Assembly: GCF_040274945.1 (NCBI RefSeq)
Contig: NZ_JBEMAR010000007.1
Coordinates: 62,001-126,000 of the forward strand
Reading direction: 5' to 3'
Length of the DNA stretch: 64,000 nucleotides
Source: Carnobacterium_B sp040274945
GTDB lineage: Bacteria; Bacillota; Bacilli; Lactobacillales; Carnobacteriaceae
This document shows, in pieces, positions 43,092 to 52,192 of this stretch; position 1 is the first letter of the stretch, and the number at the start of each line of letters is the position of its first letter. Both the position numbers and the translations under genes were made by a program. The notes below the pieces were generated by a model. The model was given only the letters and a program-made list of their open reading frames with translations, ran no database searches and was not told the origin of the DNA.

Positions 43092-45815
43092 TTATTCACT
43101 ACTTTCCTGAATCGTTTGCAATCCAATAGCTGATGATGCACAAATATATAAAAAATATTTAGTATGATTTTGGACTGCTATGGTTAGCTGTCCGCTATCT
43201 TCTGCTTTAAATTTTTGGCTTCCAATTTTAACTTTTCTTTCTTTATCGGCATAAATTGAAAGTTGACCTTCATTTTGTGCACTATAGTGAATCCTCAACT
43301 TAGCAGGATTTTGTTCAAATAAGACATTTTTGAAGGCTATCCAGCCATCCACTTTTATCATAAGAATTTTTTCTCTAGCTGAATTCACTGTAATAAACGC
43401 TTTATGGTAATCATCATATCTTTCCGCATGCACCGGTTCTTTAAAGGATCTATCTGTTCTTACTTCTCCTTTAGCTTTAAACGAAAGAACATGTTGTTGA
43501 TCCATTGAAGAAAAACCTACTTGTAAGACGCCGTTAGCTGTGGGGTAAACCCATTGATTCCATGCAACATCCCAAAAGCATAAATCTTCTGGTTGGATCA
43601 TCAAGATAACTGTCTTACTTTCATTTGCCTCTAACTTAATTTTTTTGAAAGACACTAGTTGTTTTTTAGGAAGCTTAATTTGTTGCTTTGGCGCAAGTTT
43701 AACATAGCATTGCACCGTTTCAGTCACCTTGTAATCAGATGAGTTTGACAGAGTTAATGTTAGTTTTACTGGTTCTTTTTTTGTCCATTCTACTGATGAG
43801 AGCTCTGCTGATTGGATTGTCAGCTTTCCGTAGGTTAAACCATACCCAAACGGAAACAGTGTCTTTTGATGCGTATACCGATAGGTTCGCTCCCCTTTAA
43901 TAACATCATAATCTGTGATCGCCGGCAAAGCATTTATATCTTCGTACCAAGATTGTGACAACTTGCCTGTTGGAGCAGCATCTTGGTACAAAATATCAGC
44001 AATAGTATTTCCTAGTTCTTGTGAACCATGAGTGGTAAATAATATCGCTGGAATATGTTTTTTCAACCAAGTCATTTCAAAAGGGTAGCTGCCAACTATG
44101 ATCAACACAATAGCAGGATTCACTTCATATACTCTTTGAACCAATTCAAGTTGTTGATCTGGAATTTCGGTGCCTGCTCGATCTATCGTTTCTTTACCGT
44201 TCAGCATAGGATGATTTCCTATAGCAATAACACAGACATCAACTTCCTTCGCCTTTTCCACTGCACTATCGATTGCATCGTAGGTTTCAATAAATGCTAT
44301 ACTTTGAGAATTTTCCGCAACTCCGATGTATTCATTATTAATTAGTCCAACTGGTTGGAAGTCCCAAGTCTGCCAGTTGGTTTCATCTGTGCTGATCCAG
44401 TTTTCTTTTATAAACCAATCATGCAAGTCTGTTTTACTGAGAACGTAACAATTATCCTCCTCAACATACGTTAGGTAACGACCAGATTCTTTTTCTTTAA
44501 AGACATGTGAACCATACCCCCAACGTTCTAATGAAAAACTTGTTCCAATGGATTTAACTTTTAAAGTTTCATCCTCTATACCAAGCGGCTTTTGTCCAAT
44601 TCTAAGCTCCCCTTCATTATGTGGTCTCACATAGGAGATTTTGTGATTTTCAATTTTATTTTCTAATCCTTCTTTTATCGTAGACTCATGTGGTGGAAAT
44701 CCTCCATACCAATCTCTTAAAAAGACTTCAGATAAAGGACCTGTAACAAGTAATTTTTGATCCTTATTTAATGGCAGTAGACCATTATTTTTTAAGAGAA
44801 CTACTTGTTCTGCTGTAACTCTTTTAACTAGCTGGTTATGTTCTTCTCCTGCTAGTAGATGCATATTTACATCGTCGTATTCAAAATGCTCAGAGAAATG
44901 TCCCAATTTTGTGCGAACAATTAGTATTCTTTCTATTGCTTTTGTGATGTCTTGCTCACTGATCAGACCTGTATGTAAAGCTTTTTTTGCAGCCGATTCT
45001 ATTAATTTCTTATCGTCTACAAAACAATCGATTCCTTTATTCAACGCATCAGCTAACGCTTCTGCATATGTATCGTAATAATGATATTCATCTACATTTA
45101 GTGATAAGGCTCCCCCATCACTTACAATGAATCCGTTCATCTTCCATTTATCCCTTACTACTTCTTCAATTTCTTCCAATTGCATACCTGGAACACCATT
45201 CACACCATTATAAGCTGTCATCATAGATTGAGCCCTTGCTTTTGTAAACACTGGTTCAAAAGCTTTCAAATAATATTCTTGACGATTTCTAGGATCAATG
45301 CTGTTGGATGAACTTTCTCTCAACCATTCATTGTTATTCCCATAGAAGTGTTTAGGCGCGGCTGCTAAACGGATACTGTCTTCTTTTTCTCCTTGCATTC
45401 CTTGAATGAGTCCTACGCTTAATCGACCGGTTAAATAGGGATCTTCTCCGTATGCTTCTTCATTTCTTCCCCAACGTGGATCTCGTTCCATATCAATTGT
45501 TGGTGCCCATAAGGTTAACCAAGATTTTTTACCTGACTGCAAATATAAAATTCGAGCCTCATTTCCGATTGCAGTTCCCACTTCTTTCAATAATTCAGGA
45601 TTCCAAGTTTGAGATAGTCCTAGTGGTTGAGGAAAAGAGGTTGTTTTTATTCCTTCACGGCTTACAACACCATGTGCTGCTTCGCCACCAATTTGATATT
45701 CTTGGATTCCTAATCGTTCAACGGCGCTTTGTGTAGTCGAAAGTAGACCTATTTTTTCATCAATAGTCATATTCCTCAACTTTTCTTCTACTATCTGCTT
45801 TATCGTTGGCATCAT
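43092..45815 (-). CDS. GH3 beta-glucosidase/beta-xylosidase with C-terminal CBM6-like domain
   Basis: 907 residues, no signal peptide. The GH3 N-terminal barrel (about 1-320) contains APKHFYGNN and the nucleophile Asp in GFIVSDGGALS (about 233). The GH3 C-terminal domain carries an unusual insert at about 415-500. A fibronectin-III-like domain follows (about 655-765). The last ~115 residues (KVDGWIAFKNVLFEQNPAKL region) resemble a CBM6-type carbohydrate-binding module. By context it trims the beta-1,4-glucan backbone of xyloglucan oligosaccharides, or beta-xylosides. It starts ATGATG after GAGAGGAG and lies between a terminator-like hairpin and GH95. Confidence 0.87.
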   Translation of the reverse strand: MMPTIKQIVEEKLRNMTIDEKIGLLSTTQSAVERLGIQEYQIGGEAAHGVVSREGIKTTSFPQPLGLSQTWNPELLKEVGTAIGNEARILYLQSGKKSWLTLWAPTIDMERDPRWGRNEEAYGEDPYLTGRLSVGLIQGMQGEKEDSIRLAAAPKHFYGNNNEWLRESSSNSIDPRNRQEYYLKAFEPVFTKARAQSMMTAYNGVNGVPGMQLEEIEEVVRDKWKMNGFIVSDGGALSLNVDEYHYYDTYAEALADALNKGIDCFVDDKKLIESAAKKALHTGLISEQDITKAIERILIVRTKLGHFSEHFEYDDVNMHLLAGEEHNQLVKRVTAEQVVLLKNNGLLPLNKDQKLLVTGPLSEVFLRDWYGGFPPHESTIKEGLENKIENHKISYVRPHNEGELRIGQKPLGIEDETLKVKSIGTSFSLERWGYGSHVFKEKESGRYLTYVEEDNCYVLSKTDLHDWFIKENWISTDETNWQTWDFQPVGLINNEYIGVAENSQSIAFIETYDAIDSAVEKAKEVDVCVIAIGNHPMLNGKETIDRAGTEIPDQQLELVQRVYEVNPAIVLIIVGSYPFEMTWLKKHIPAILFTTHGSQELGNTIADILYQDAAPTGKLSQSWYEDINALPAITDYDVIKGERTYRYTHQKTLFPFGYGLTYGKLTIQSAELSSVEWTKKEPVKLTLTLSNSSDYKVTETVQCYVKLAPKQQIKLPKKQLVSFKKIKLEANESKTVILMIQPEDLCFWDVAWNQWVYPTANGVLQVGFSSMDQQHVLSFKAKGEVRTDRSFKEPVHAERYDDYHKAFITVNSAREKILMIKVDGWIAFKNVLFEQNPAKLRIHYSAQNEGQLSIYADKERKVKIGSQKFKAEDSGQLTIAVQNHTKYFLYICASSAIGLQTIQESSE

Positions 45816-45854
45816 TTTTCTCCTCTCTATTTTTATATTTTTCTGTTGGATAAT

Positions 45855-45892
45855 AAAAAACTGGCAAAGATTTTCGCCTTTGCCAGCTTTTT
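45855..45892 (-). terminator. Terminator after xylB
   Basis: CTGGCAAAG/CTTTGCCAG with an 8-nt loop and flanking A5/T5 runs lies 12 nt past the xylB stop. It separates xylAB from GH3, which has only 39 nt for a promoter of its own, so the following genes may rely on readthrough. Confidence 0.8.
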
Positions 45893-45903
45893 ATTCATAC
45901 CCA

Positions 45904-47385
45904 TTATTTCTGAAAGAAATCTTTAGTAGCTGGGTAAATTTCCTGATACTTTCTATAGCAGGCTTCATATTTTTTGACGTTCTCTGGTATAGATGGAATC
46001 TCTTCTTTATAAGTCACAACTTCTTGAGCACATATTTTCAAATCAGCAAACCAGCTGACTCCTACTGCTGCTATCATTGCAGCACCCATTGCTGGTCCTT
46101 GCTCCGTTTCCATTGTGACGATTGAAGCATCAAATATATCTGCTTGCATTTGCAGCCATTCTTTATTTTTAGCTCCGCCTCCAACAGAAATAATTTTTTT
46201 AAAGGTTTTCCCTGCTTTTTCTTCCATTAATACTTGAGAATCTTTTAGTGAGAACGTAATACCTTCTAATACAGCACGTGTAAAATGATCTCTCGTATGG
46301 TTGGTATCAATGCCGATAAAAGTACCCCGTACCTGACTGTCGATATGTGGAGTACGTTCACCAACGATGTAAGGAGTGAAATATAAGCCTTGTGATCCTA
46401 CTGGAACAGACTCTACACCTTTTAACAATTCTTCATACGTTTCATTTTTAGCAAATGTATTTTTATACCAGCTCAAACTGTGTCCTGCTGCTAATGTAAC
46501 ACCCATTGAATAATAAGCATCTTTTACAGCATGATTAAAGTAATGTAAATCGCCTTCGTATTCTCTATCTCCTGTTTCTTCAAATGATAAAAATACACCA
46601 GATGTTCCAATACTTGCTAAACCAAAACCTTCTTTAACAATTCCTGCCCCTACAGCCGCACATGCATTATCAGCTCCACCGGCAAAAACTTTGATCGTCC
46701 CTTGAAGTCCTAATTGTTCAAGTAACTCTGTACGAACGGTTCCTATACAATCAGTTGAGTAAACCAAAGGCGGGCAAATATCTTTTTTTATATCAAAGGT
46801 ATTCAGTATTTTCTTACTCCATTGTTTATCTTCAATATCTAAGATAAGTGTACCTGCTGCATCTGAATATTCCATTTGCTGATTTCCAGTCATCCAATAC
46901 CCTAAGTAATCTTTTGGCAATAGAAAACGTGTAATTTGATGCCAAATTTCTGGCTCGTTCTCCTTTACCCAAAGTAATTTCGGTAATGTAAATCCTTCTA
47001 GTGCACGATTTTTTGTAATTTTGATTAAGTTTTCTTTTAAAGTTTCTGTTATCTCAAGGCATTGCGGAGTCGTCCTCACATCATTCCATAAAATAGCATT
47101 TCTAAGAACCTGATTTTCCTTGTCTAGCAAAACTAAGCTATGCATTTGCCCCGAAAAGCTGATTCCTTCTATATTAGTTGATGCGTCTGGGACTTCTTTG
47201 ATGATATCTTTAATGACTTGTTCTGCAGCTTTCAGCCATTCAGCTGGATCTTGCTCACTATGTCCTGCTTGCGGTATTATCAGTGGGTATTCAGCTGCTT
47301 TTGTTGTAATAATCGTTCCTTCTTTATTCATTAATAATCCTTTTAATGAACCTGTACCTAAATCTAACCCTAATACATACGTCAA
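45904..47385 (-). CDS. xylB: Xylulokinase
   Basis: 493 residues, FGGY kinase family. ATP-binding DLGTGSLKGLL at the N terminus, the catalytic Asp region SGQMHSLV, GGADNACAAVGAG, and SVGGGAKNKEWLQMQADI near the C terminus match XylB. It phosphorylates D-xylulose to enter the pentose phosphate pathway. The start is TTG, set by GGAGG 7 nt before. It lies 35 nt after xylA, one operon under the xylA promoter. Confidence 0.95.
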   Translation of the reverse strand: MTYVLGLDLGTGSLKGLLMNKEGTIITTKAAEYPLIIPQAGHSEQDPAEWLKAAEQVIKDIIKEVPDASTNIEGISFSGQMHSLVLLDKENQVLRNAILWNDVRTTPQCLEITETLKENLIKITKNRALEGFTLPKLLWVKENEPEIWHQITRFLLPKDYLGYWMTGNQQMEYSDAAGTLILDIEDKQWSKKILNTFDIKKDICPPLVYSTDCIGTVRTELLEQLGLQGTIKVFAGGADNACAAVGAGIVKEGFGLASIGTSGVFLSFEETGDREYEGDLHYFNHAVKDAYYSMGVTLAAGHSLSWYKNTFAKNETYEELLKGVESVPVGSQGLYFTPYIVGERTPHIDSQVRGTFIGIDTNHTRDHFTRAVLEGITFSLKDSQVLMEEKAGKTFKKIISVGGGAKNKEWLQMQADIFDASIVTMETEQGPAMGAAMIAAVGVSWFADLKICAQEVVTYKEEIPSIPENVKKYEACYRKYQEIYPATKDFFQK

Positions 47386-47420
47386 AAGATAACCTCCTAA
47401 CTCTTTCGATTTAACCTTTC

Positions 47421-48731
47421 TTAATACAAATAATCGTTTAATTTTGATTTTATGAATTCAATATGAGACGATTCATTTTTTACTTCTTCATGTTCTAAAG
47501 CGTAGTTTGTCAAAGCTTCCAAATCTGTATTTCCAGATAAGATATCTGAACCAATCCCAGTTTGGTAACTTGCATAGCGCTTTTCTTTAACTTCATCTAA
47601 GAATCGGCTTTCTTTGATTTTAGCAGCTGCTTTTAATCCTCTCGCAAAAGTATCCATTCCTGCAATGTGGGCTAGAAACAAATCTTCCATTTCAAATGAT
47701 GTCCGTCGTACCTTTGCATCAAAGTTGATTCCACCAGGTTCGATTCCGCCATTTTCTAAAAATTCAATCATAGTTAAGGTTACTGAATAAACATCTGTTG
47801 GAAATTCATCCGTATCCCAGCCTAAAAGTACATCACCTTGGTTGGCATCCAGTGACCCTAGTGCATTGTAGTTACGTGCCACATTCATTTCATGTTCAAA
47901 TGTATGACCTGCCAAAGTTGCATGGTTAGCTTCCAAGTTTAACTTAAATCGATCGGTTAACTTGTATTTCTGTAAGAACGCCATACTTGTTGCAGCGTCA
48001 AAATCATATTGGTGTTTCATAGGTTCTTTTGGTTTAGGTTCTAACAAGAACACTAATTCTTCATGACCAATTTTATTAGAATAATCAATTGCCATATGGT
48101 AAAGACGAGCAATATTTTCTTCTTCTAACTTCATATCTGTATTTAATAAATTCTCATATCCTTCACGCCCACCCCAAAAAACGAAGTTCTTTCCGCCTAA
48201 TTTTTTACTAATATCAATTCCCTTTTTCACTTGAGCTGCGGATACTGCAAAGACGTCTGCATTGGAACTAGAAGCAGCTCCATGTACATAAATAGGATTA
48301 GAATGTCTATCTGCTGTATTCCATAACAACTTAATTCCTGTTTGATTCATTTTTTCTTGAATGAAATCAGTAATTGTATCTAAGTTAGCAAAAAAATCTT
48401 CTAACGATTCTCCATATGGTGCTATATCCATATCATGGAAACAAAAATAGTCGACACCTAATTTTTCAAAAAATTCAAATGCAGCTTCTACTCTATTTTT
48501 TGCAGTTTCCATAGGGTCATCTGTTAACCAGTCTCTTTGGTTTACGCCTTTACCAAAAGGATCTGAACCATCTTGTGTGAAGGTGTGCCAATAAGCTACA
48601 GAAAAACGCAAATGTTCTTTCATTGTTTTTCCTAATACTACTTCCTCTGGATTGTAGTGACGGAAAGCAAATGGATTTGTTGATTCTAGCCCTTCAAATT
48701 GAATTTTAGCGATAGACGGAAAATATGTCAT
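47421..48731 (-). CDS. xylA: Xylose isomerase
   Basis: 436 residues, the class II length. Motifs FAVAYWHTFTQDGSDPFG-type (SVAYWHTF), catalytic His in FCFHDMDIAP, NFVFWGGREGYE, and metal ligands in EPKPKEPMKHQYD and NLEANHATLAGHTFEHE are intact. It converts D-xylose to D-xylulose, here probably xylose freed by the GH31 alpha-xylosidase. It has an AGGAGG ribosome site, and a promoter with XylR and CcpA sites directly upstream. Confidence 0.97.
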   Translation of the reverse strand: MTYFPSIAKIQFEGLESTNPFAFRHYNPEEVVLGKTMKEHLRFSVAYWHTFTQDGSDPFGKGVNQRDWLTDDPMETAKNRVEAAFEFFEKLGVDYFCFHDMDIAPYGESLEDFFANLDTITDFIQEKMNQTGIKLLWNTADRHSNPIYVHGAASSSNADVFAVSAAQVKKGIDISKKLGGKNFVFWGGREGYENLLNTDMKLEEENIARLYHMAIDYSNKIGHEELVFLLEPKPKEPMKHQYDFDAATSMAFLQKYKLTDRFKLNLEANHATLAGHTFEHEMNVARNYNALGSLDANQGDVLLGWDTDEFPTDVYSVTLTMIEFLENGGIEPGGINFDAKVRRTSFEMEDLFLAHIAGMDTFARGLKAAAKIKESRFLDEVKEKRYASYQTGIGSDILSGNTDLEALTNYALEHEEVKNESSHIEFIKSKLNDYLY

Positions 48732-48782
48732 AATAAAATTACCTCCTAGTTTTCTTTTAATTTGTGTTTAGATATGTTAGTT

Positions 48783-48807
48783 TTAGTTTGTTAGTTCAGT
48801 AAACTAA
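48783..48807. promoter_or_regulatory. XylR operator
   Basis: TTAGTTT-N11-AAACTAA matches the known Firmicute XylR box layout. It sits just downstream of the xylA -10, covering the expected transcription start, so bound XylR would block xylAB until xylose is present. Confidence 0.85.
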
Positions 48808-48817
48808 CTATATTTGA

Positions 48818-48846
48818 AGTATAATTTTTTTCATAACCATTGTCAA
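48818..48846 (-). promoter_or_regulatory. xylA promoter
   Basis: On the minus strand a perfect -35 TTGACA (48846-48841), 17-nt spacer, and -10 TATACT (48823-48818). Confidence 0.85.
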
Positions 48847-48854
48847 CGCTTTCA
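48841..48854. promoter_or_regulatory. cre (CcpA) element overlapping the xylA -35
   Basis: TGAAAGCGTTGACA, read on the minus strand, fits TGWAANCGNTNWCA at every position. Its last six bases are the xylA -35, so CcpA binding would exclude RNA polymerase. It may also affect the divergent xylR gene. Confidence 0.85.
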
Positions 48855-48908
48855 TTTAATTTTCTGCTATAATTATTATTAAATGACAAAGAAAAATTGA
48901 GGTGCCAC

Positions 48909-50060
48909 ATGTTAAGTAATCGTTCTACTGTTCGCGAAGAAAATGAACAAACTGTTATACAAATTGTTAATCAACAGCCTAATATTTCTAGAGCTGAACT
49001 GTCTCAAAAAACTGGTTTAACAAAAGCCACTATTTCAAGTATCGTTAACCAATTAATTGAAAGTCAACTAATTCTTGAAACAGGTGCTGGGTCTAGTTCC
49101 TCAGTTGGAGGAAGAAAACCAATATTTCTTCAACTGAATAAAAAGGCCGGCATTTCATTCAGTATTGATTTAGGCTACAATTATCTTTTTTCTGTAGCTA
49201 CTTTCTTAGATGGTGAAATTATTGAAGAAATAAGAAAAGAGGTCCGCATAACAAAAGAAAATGTTTTAAAAGAGATTCAAACTGTCTTATCCTCTTTTGA
49301 GAAAATATCTCCTACAACTCCATATGGTATTATAGGTTTAACATTGGCTATTCATGGAATTGTCCATGAGAACACTATTATATTTGCTCCCTATTATAAT
49401 CTAAGTGAAATGGATTTATATGCGGAACTTTCGAGTAAAACAACCATTCCTATTTATTTAGAAAATGAAGCTAATTTATCGGCACTTGGAGAAAAAAGCT
49501 GTTCATTTACAGAATCTAATCTTGTCAGTATAAGTATTCATAGTGGAATTGGAGCAGGAATTATTATAAATAATCAACTCTATCATGGAAAAGAAGGCAG
49601 GAGTGGCGAAATAGGCCATACTATCTTAATTCCAAATGGAAAAAGTTGCCCTTGTGGGAACAAGGGTTGTTTAGAGCAATATTCCTCAGAAAAAAGTATC
49701 CTGCAAGAATACAATCTCCTTAAAAAGCATCAAAACTTATCATTATTGGACTTAAAAACAAATTTTTATGCACACGAAAAAGAAGCTATTGAAATTATTC
49801 AGCGTTTTTCTTCTTTTATTGCCATTGGTGTAAATAATGTAATGGCTAGTTTTGGGCCTGATACAGTCTATTTGAATAGTAAATTGATTCAAGAAATTCC
49901 AGAAATAGTAACCTATATCGGCAATGAACTGCTAAGCAGTTTTAGCAAAAATGTAACTCTTAAAGTATCAAGTTTAGGTGAAAGATCAATTTTATTAGGT
50001 GCTACAGCTGTAAACTTACAAAATTTTTTTCATATTCCTTCAGTTAAACTGGACTATTAA
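48909..50060 (+). CDS. xylR: Xylose repressor XylR (ROK family)
   Basis: 383 residues from the ATG at 48909, 5 nt after GAGGTG; the TTG four codons earlier overlaps that site. The N-terminal winged helix includes SRAELSQKTGLTKATISSIVNQL (about 23-45). The ROK domain follows, with the zinc motif in CPCGNKGCLEQ. Its divergence from xylAB and the XylR box between them support the assignment. A TATAAT sits about 35 nt upstream. Xylose should release it from DNA. Confidence 0.92.
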   Translation: MLSNRSTVREENEQTVIQIVNQQPNISRAELSQKTGLTKATISSIVNQLIESQLILETGAGSSSSVGGRKPIFLQLNKKAGISFSIDLGYNYLFSVATFLDGEIIEEIRKEVRITKENVLKEIQTVLSSFEKISPTTPYGIIGLTLAIHGIVHENTIIFAPYYNLSEMDLYAELSSKTTIPIYLENEANLSALGEKSCSFTESNLVSISIHSGIGAGIIINNQLYHGKEGRSGEIGHTILIPNGKSCPCGNKGCLEQYSSEKSILQEYNLLKKHQNLSLLDLKTNFYAHEKEAIEIIQRFSSFIAIGVNNVMASFGPDTVYLNSKLIQEIPEIVTYIGNELLSSFSKNVTLKVSSLGERSILLGATAVNLQNFFHIPSVKLDY

Positions 50061-50097
50061 ATATAGAATAAACAACTATCAATGACCTGCATATACT

Positions 50098-50137
50098 AAA
50101 AAAGTGTCCTAAGTTAAAAAACTTAAGACACTTTTTT
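50098..50137. terminator. Bidirectional terminator between xylR and GDSL hydrolase gene
   Basis: AAAAAAGTGTC with TAAGTT pairs to AACTTA with GACACTTTTTT around a short A-rich loop. It serves both convergent genes. Confidence 0.85.
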
Positions 50138-50164
50138 GTAGTTTAATAATCTAAATAGTTATGC

Positions 50165-50800
50165 TCAGTTCTCAATTATTTTCAACCATTCTTCTGCAAT
50201 TTTCCCATGTCCGGCTACAGTAGGATGAACTCCATCATCTCCGGTCAAATATTGATAATTACTCTCAATAGCAATAGAGTGGAAAATTCCATCTAAAGAA
50301 ACAAATTCGTCTGCAAATTCGTTTGCAAGTTCCCGGATAATTTGAATACGTTGATCCAAATCGAAACGCCATTCTCTTCTTTCTACCGGATAAGGGAGTA
50401 AAAATGGTTCAACCATTACAATTTTAGCTCGTGTATTTTCTTTAACCTGTGTCAAAATATCTCGATACTTTGACTTAAATTGTATCATTGACTCATTAGA
50501 TCCAGATGTATCTGTTCCAATGGTATGCCAAGTATCATTGATTCCAATCAAAATAGAAACAATATCCGGTTGAATCTGTAAACAATCTACCTGCCAACGA
50601 TCTTGTAAATGTGACACACGATCTCCACTGATTCCTCGATTTACTACCTTTAAGTTTAGTCTAGGATGAGTAGCTAATAGACGTCCCGCAACCATTAGTG
50701 GGTAACCATAACCTAAGTGCTGAGAGTCATCTCTATCTCTCCCTGCGTCTGTAATACTGTCCCCGATAAATAATACTGTATCATTTACTTCAAGTTTCAT
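50165..50800 (-). CDS. SGNH/GDSL hydrolase (possible acetylesterase)
   Basis: 211 residues from the ATG at 50800, 6 nt after AGGAGG; the frame extends 16 codons further without a ribosome site. SGNH blocks are complete: nucleophile Ser in FIGDSITDAGRD (about 14-25), Gly in GISGDR, Asn in GINDTW, and the DxxH pair in DDGVHPTVAGH. No signal peptide, so it acts in the cytoplasm. Relatives deacetylate oligosaccharides or hydrolyse small esters. Beside a xyloglucan-type locus an acetyl-xyloglucan-oligosaccharide esterase is attractive, but unproven. Confidence 0.85.
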   Translation of the reverse strand: MKLEVNDTVLFIGDSITDAGRDRDDSQHLGYGYPLMVAGRLLATHPRLNLKVVNRGISGDRVSHLQDRWQVDCLQIQPDIVSILIGINDTWHTIGTDTSGSNESMIQFKSKYRDILTQVKENTRAKIVMVEPFLLPYPVERREWRFDLDQRIQIIRELANEFADEFVSLDGIFHSIAIESNYQYLTGDDGVHPTVAGHGKIAEEWLKIIEN

Positions 50801-51057
50801 AAAAATCCTCCTAATATTCTCTAGTGTATGTAAAGATATGACACTCATAAAATAACAGAAACAAACTGATTTTTGTCTAAGTTGTTCATAAATGCGCTAT
50901 CAACGATTATAATCCATTAAAAAAAAATGTAAAGAATTATTATAAATTTAACTGTAGTTGTTTTGAATAAAAAACTAATAAGTTTGTATATCTCCCTCTT
51001 TACGTATGATATGATTATCACAACTATATATTCTAGAATAGACAACAGGAGGAAATC

Positions 51058-51912
51058 ATGACAAAATTTATCATCACTACTGAGAGCGGATCTGACTTAT
51101 CTTCAGAACTTATTGAACGCTACAATATTCATGTTATTCCCATGCATGTTACTATGGGTTCGGAGACCTTTGATGACGGAACATTTGACGTTGAAGATGT
51201 TTATCGATTTTATGATCAAACAGGTACCTTGCCAAAAACTGCGGGAACGACTCCGCAAGATAACAGTGTTGTTTTCGAGCAAATCTTTGCAAATTTTCCA
51301 GAAGCTCACATTATTCATATTGCGTACTCAGCAGTCACAACAGTATCTTATACTTCTTGCACTATTGCAGCTGAAGATTTTAAAAATATCCATATCGTTG
51401 ATAGTAAAAATGTTTCCGGTGGCTTAACTGCTGTGATTGTTGCAACTGCAAGATTCATTGAAAACAATCCAAATACCACGGCTGAAGAGATTGTTGCTTT
51501 TGTGGAAGATGTCCGTGAACGTACACGCTTTGTTTTCTTACCTCAATCATTACTTTATTTGAAAGCTGGAGGACGAGTTTCAAATGTAGCGTATCTTGGT
51601 GCATCCCTTTTGAACCTTCACCCTACTATTGTTCTTAAAGACGGCTATCTAGTAGCTTCAAAAAAATATCGCGGGTCGTTTGATCGCTGTTTGAAAAATA
51701 CCATTAAAGATTTTATTAAGAACTATGACATTGATCCAGAAACTTTGATTATTGGTGGGACAAAAAGATTGAGTGAAGACCATAAACAACTCGCTAAATC
51801 TTTGTTGCAAGAAGCAAATTACAATGACCCTTCTTGGTTCTCAGCTGGTGCTGTTATTTCAAGTCATGGCGGGCCCGGTGCTTTTGGTATTATTGGGATC
51901 GAAAAGAAATAG
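51058..51912 (+). CDS. DegV-family fatty-acid-binding protein
   Basis: 284 residues, full length. ITTESGSDLSSELIERY and VIPMHVTMGSETFDDG start the first domain. SAVTTVSYTSC and GGRVSNVAYLGASLLNLHPTIVLKDG belong to the lipid-binding cleft. DegV/FakB proteins bind fatty acids and can hand them to the kinase FakA. It is a single gene with an AGGAGG ribosome site and its own terminator. The ligand cannot be deduced. Confidence 0.9.
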   Translation: MTKFIITTESGSDLSSELIERYNIHVIPMHVTMGSETFDDGTFDVEDVYRFYDQTGTLPKTAGTTPQDNSVVFEQIFANFPEAHIIHIAYSAVTTVSYTSCTIAAEDFKNIHIVDSKNVSGGLTAVIVATARFIENNPNTTAEEIVAFVEDVRERTRFVFLPQSLLYLKAGGRVSNVAYLGASLLNLHPTIVLKDGYLVASKKYRGSFDRCLKNTIKDFIKNYDIDPETLIIGGTKRLSEDHKQLAKSLLQEANYNDPSWFSAGAVISSHGGPGAFGIIGIEKK

Positions 51913-51960
51913 CTCATAAAACTTTCTATTTATATTTAAATTATTTATTCAAGAAAACTT

Positions 51961-51998
51961 GATTTAAGGAACCTGTTTACCTGCAGGTTCCTTAAATC
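51961..51998 (+). terminator. Terminator of the degV-family gene
   Basis: Perfect 15-bp arms (51961-51975 and 51984-51998) with an 8-nt loop, followed by AG and ten T. Confidence 0.92.
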
Positions 51999-52148
51999 AG
52001 TTTTTTTTTTACAAATTTTAATTATTTCTAAATGCTTCCTTTCCCGTCCTGTCAGTAATTGTAAGTGCTAATCTTTCACTTTTTCATAAACTGAAACAAA
52101 AGTTTATATAATTTTGTTGACAATATGTATAGAAAAATGTTAAGTTTT

Positions 52149-52169
52149 AAAACGTAATGATTACGATTT
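52149..52169 (+). promoter_or_regulatory. Zur box upstream of zinT-znuA
   Basis: AAAACGTAATGATTACGATTT differs from the Bacillus-type Zur consensus AAATCGTAATNATTACGATTT at one base. It lies 24 nt before the zinT start and overlaps the transcription start area of a promoter whose -35 is TTGACA (52117-52122). Zinc-replete repression by Zur is expected. Confidence 0.82.
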
Positions 52170-52192
52170 AAAAACATTGGAGGACGAAATAA

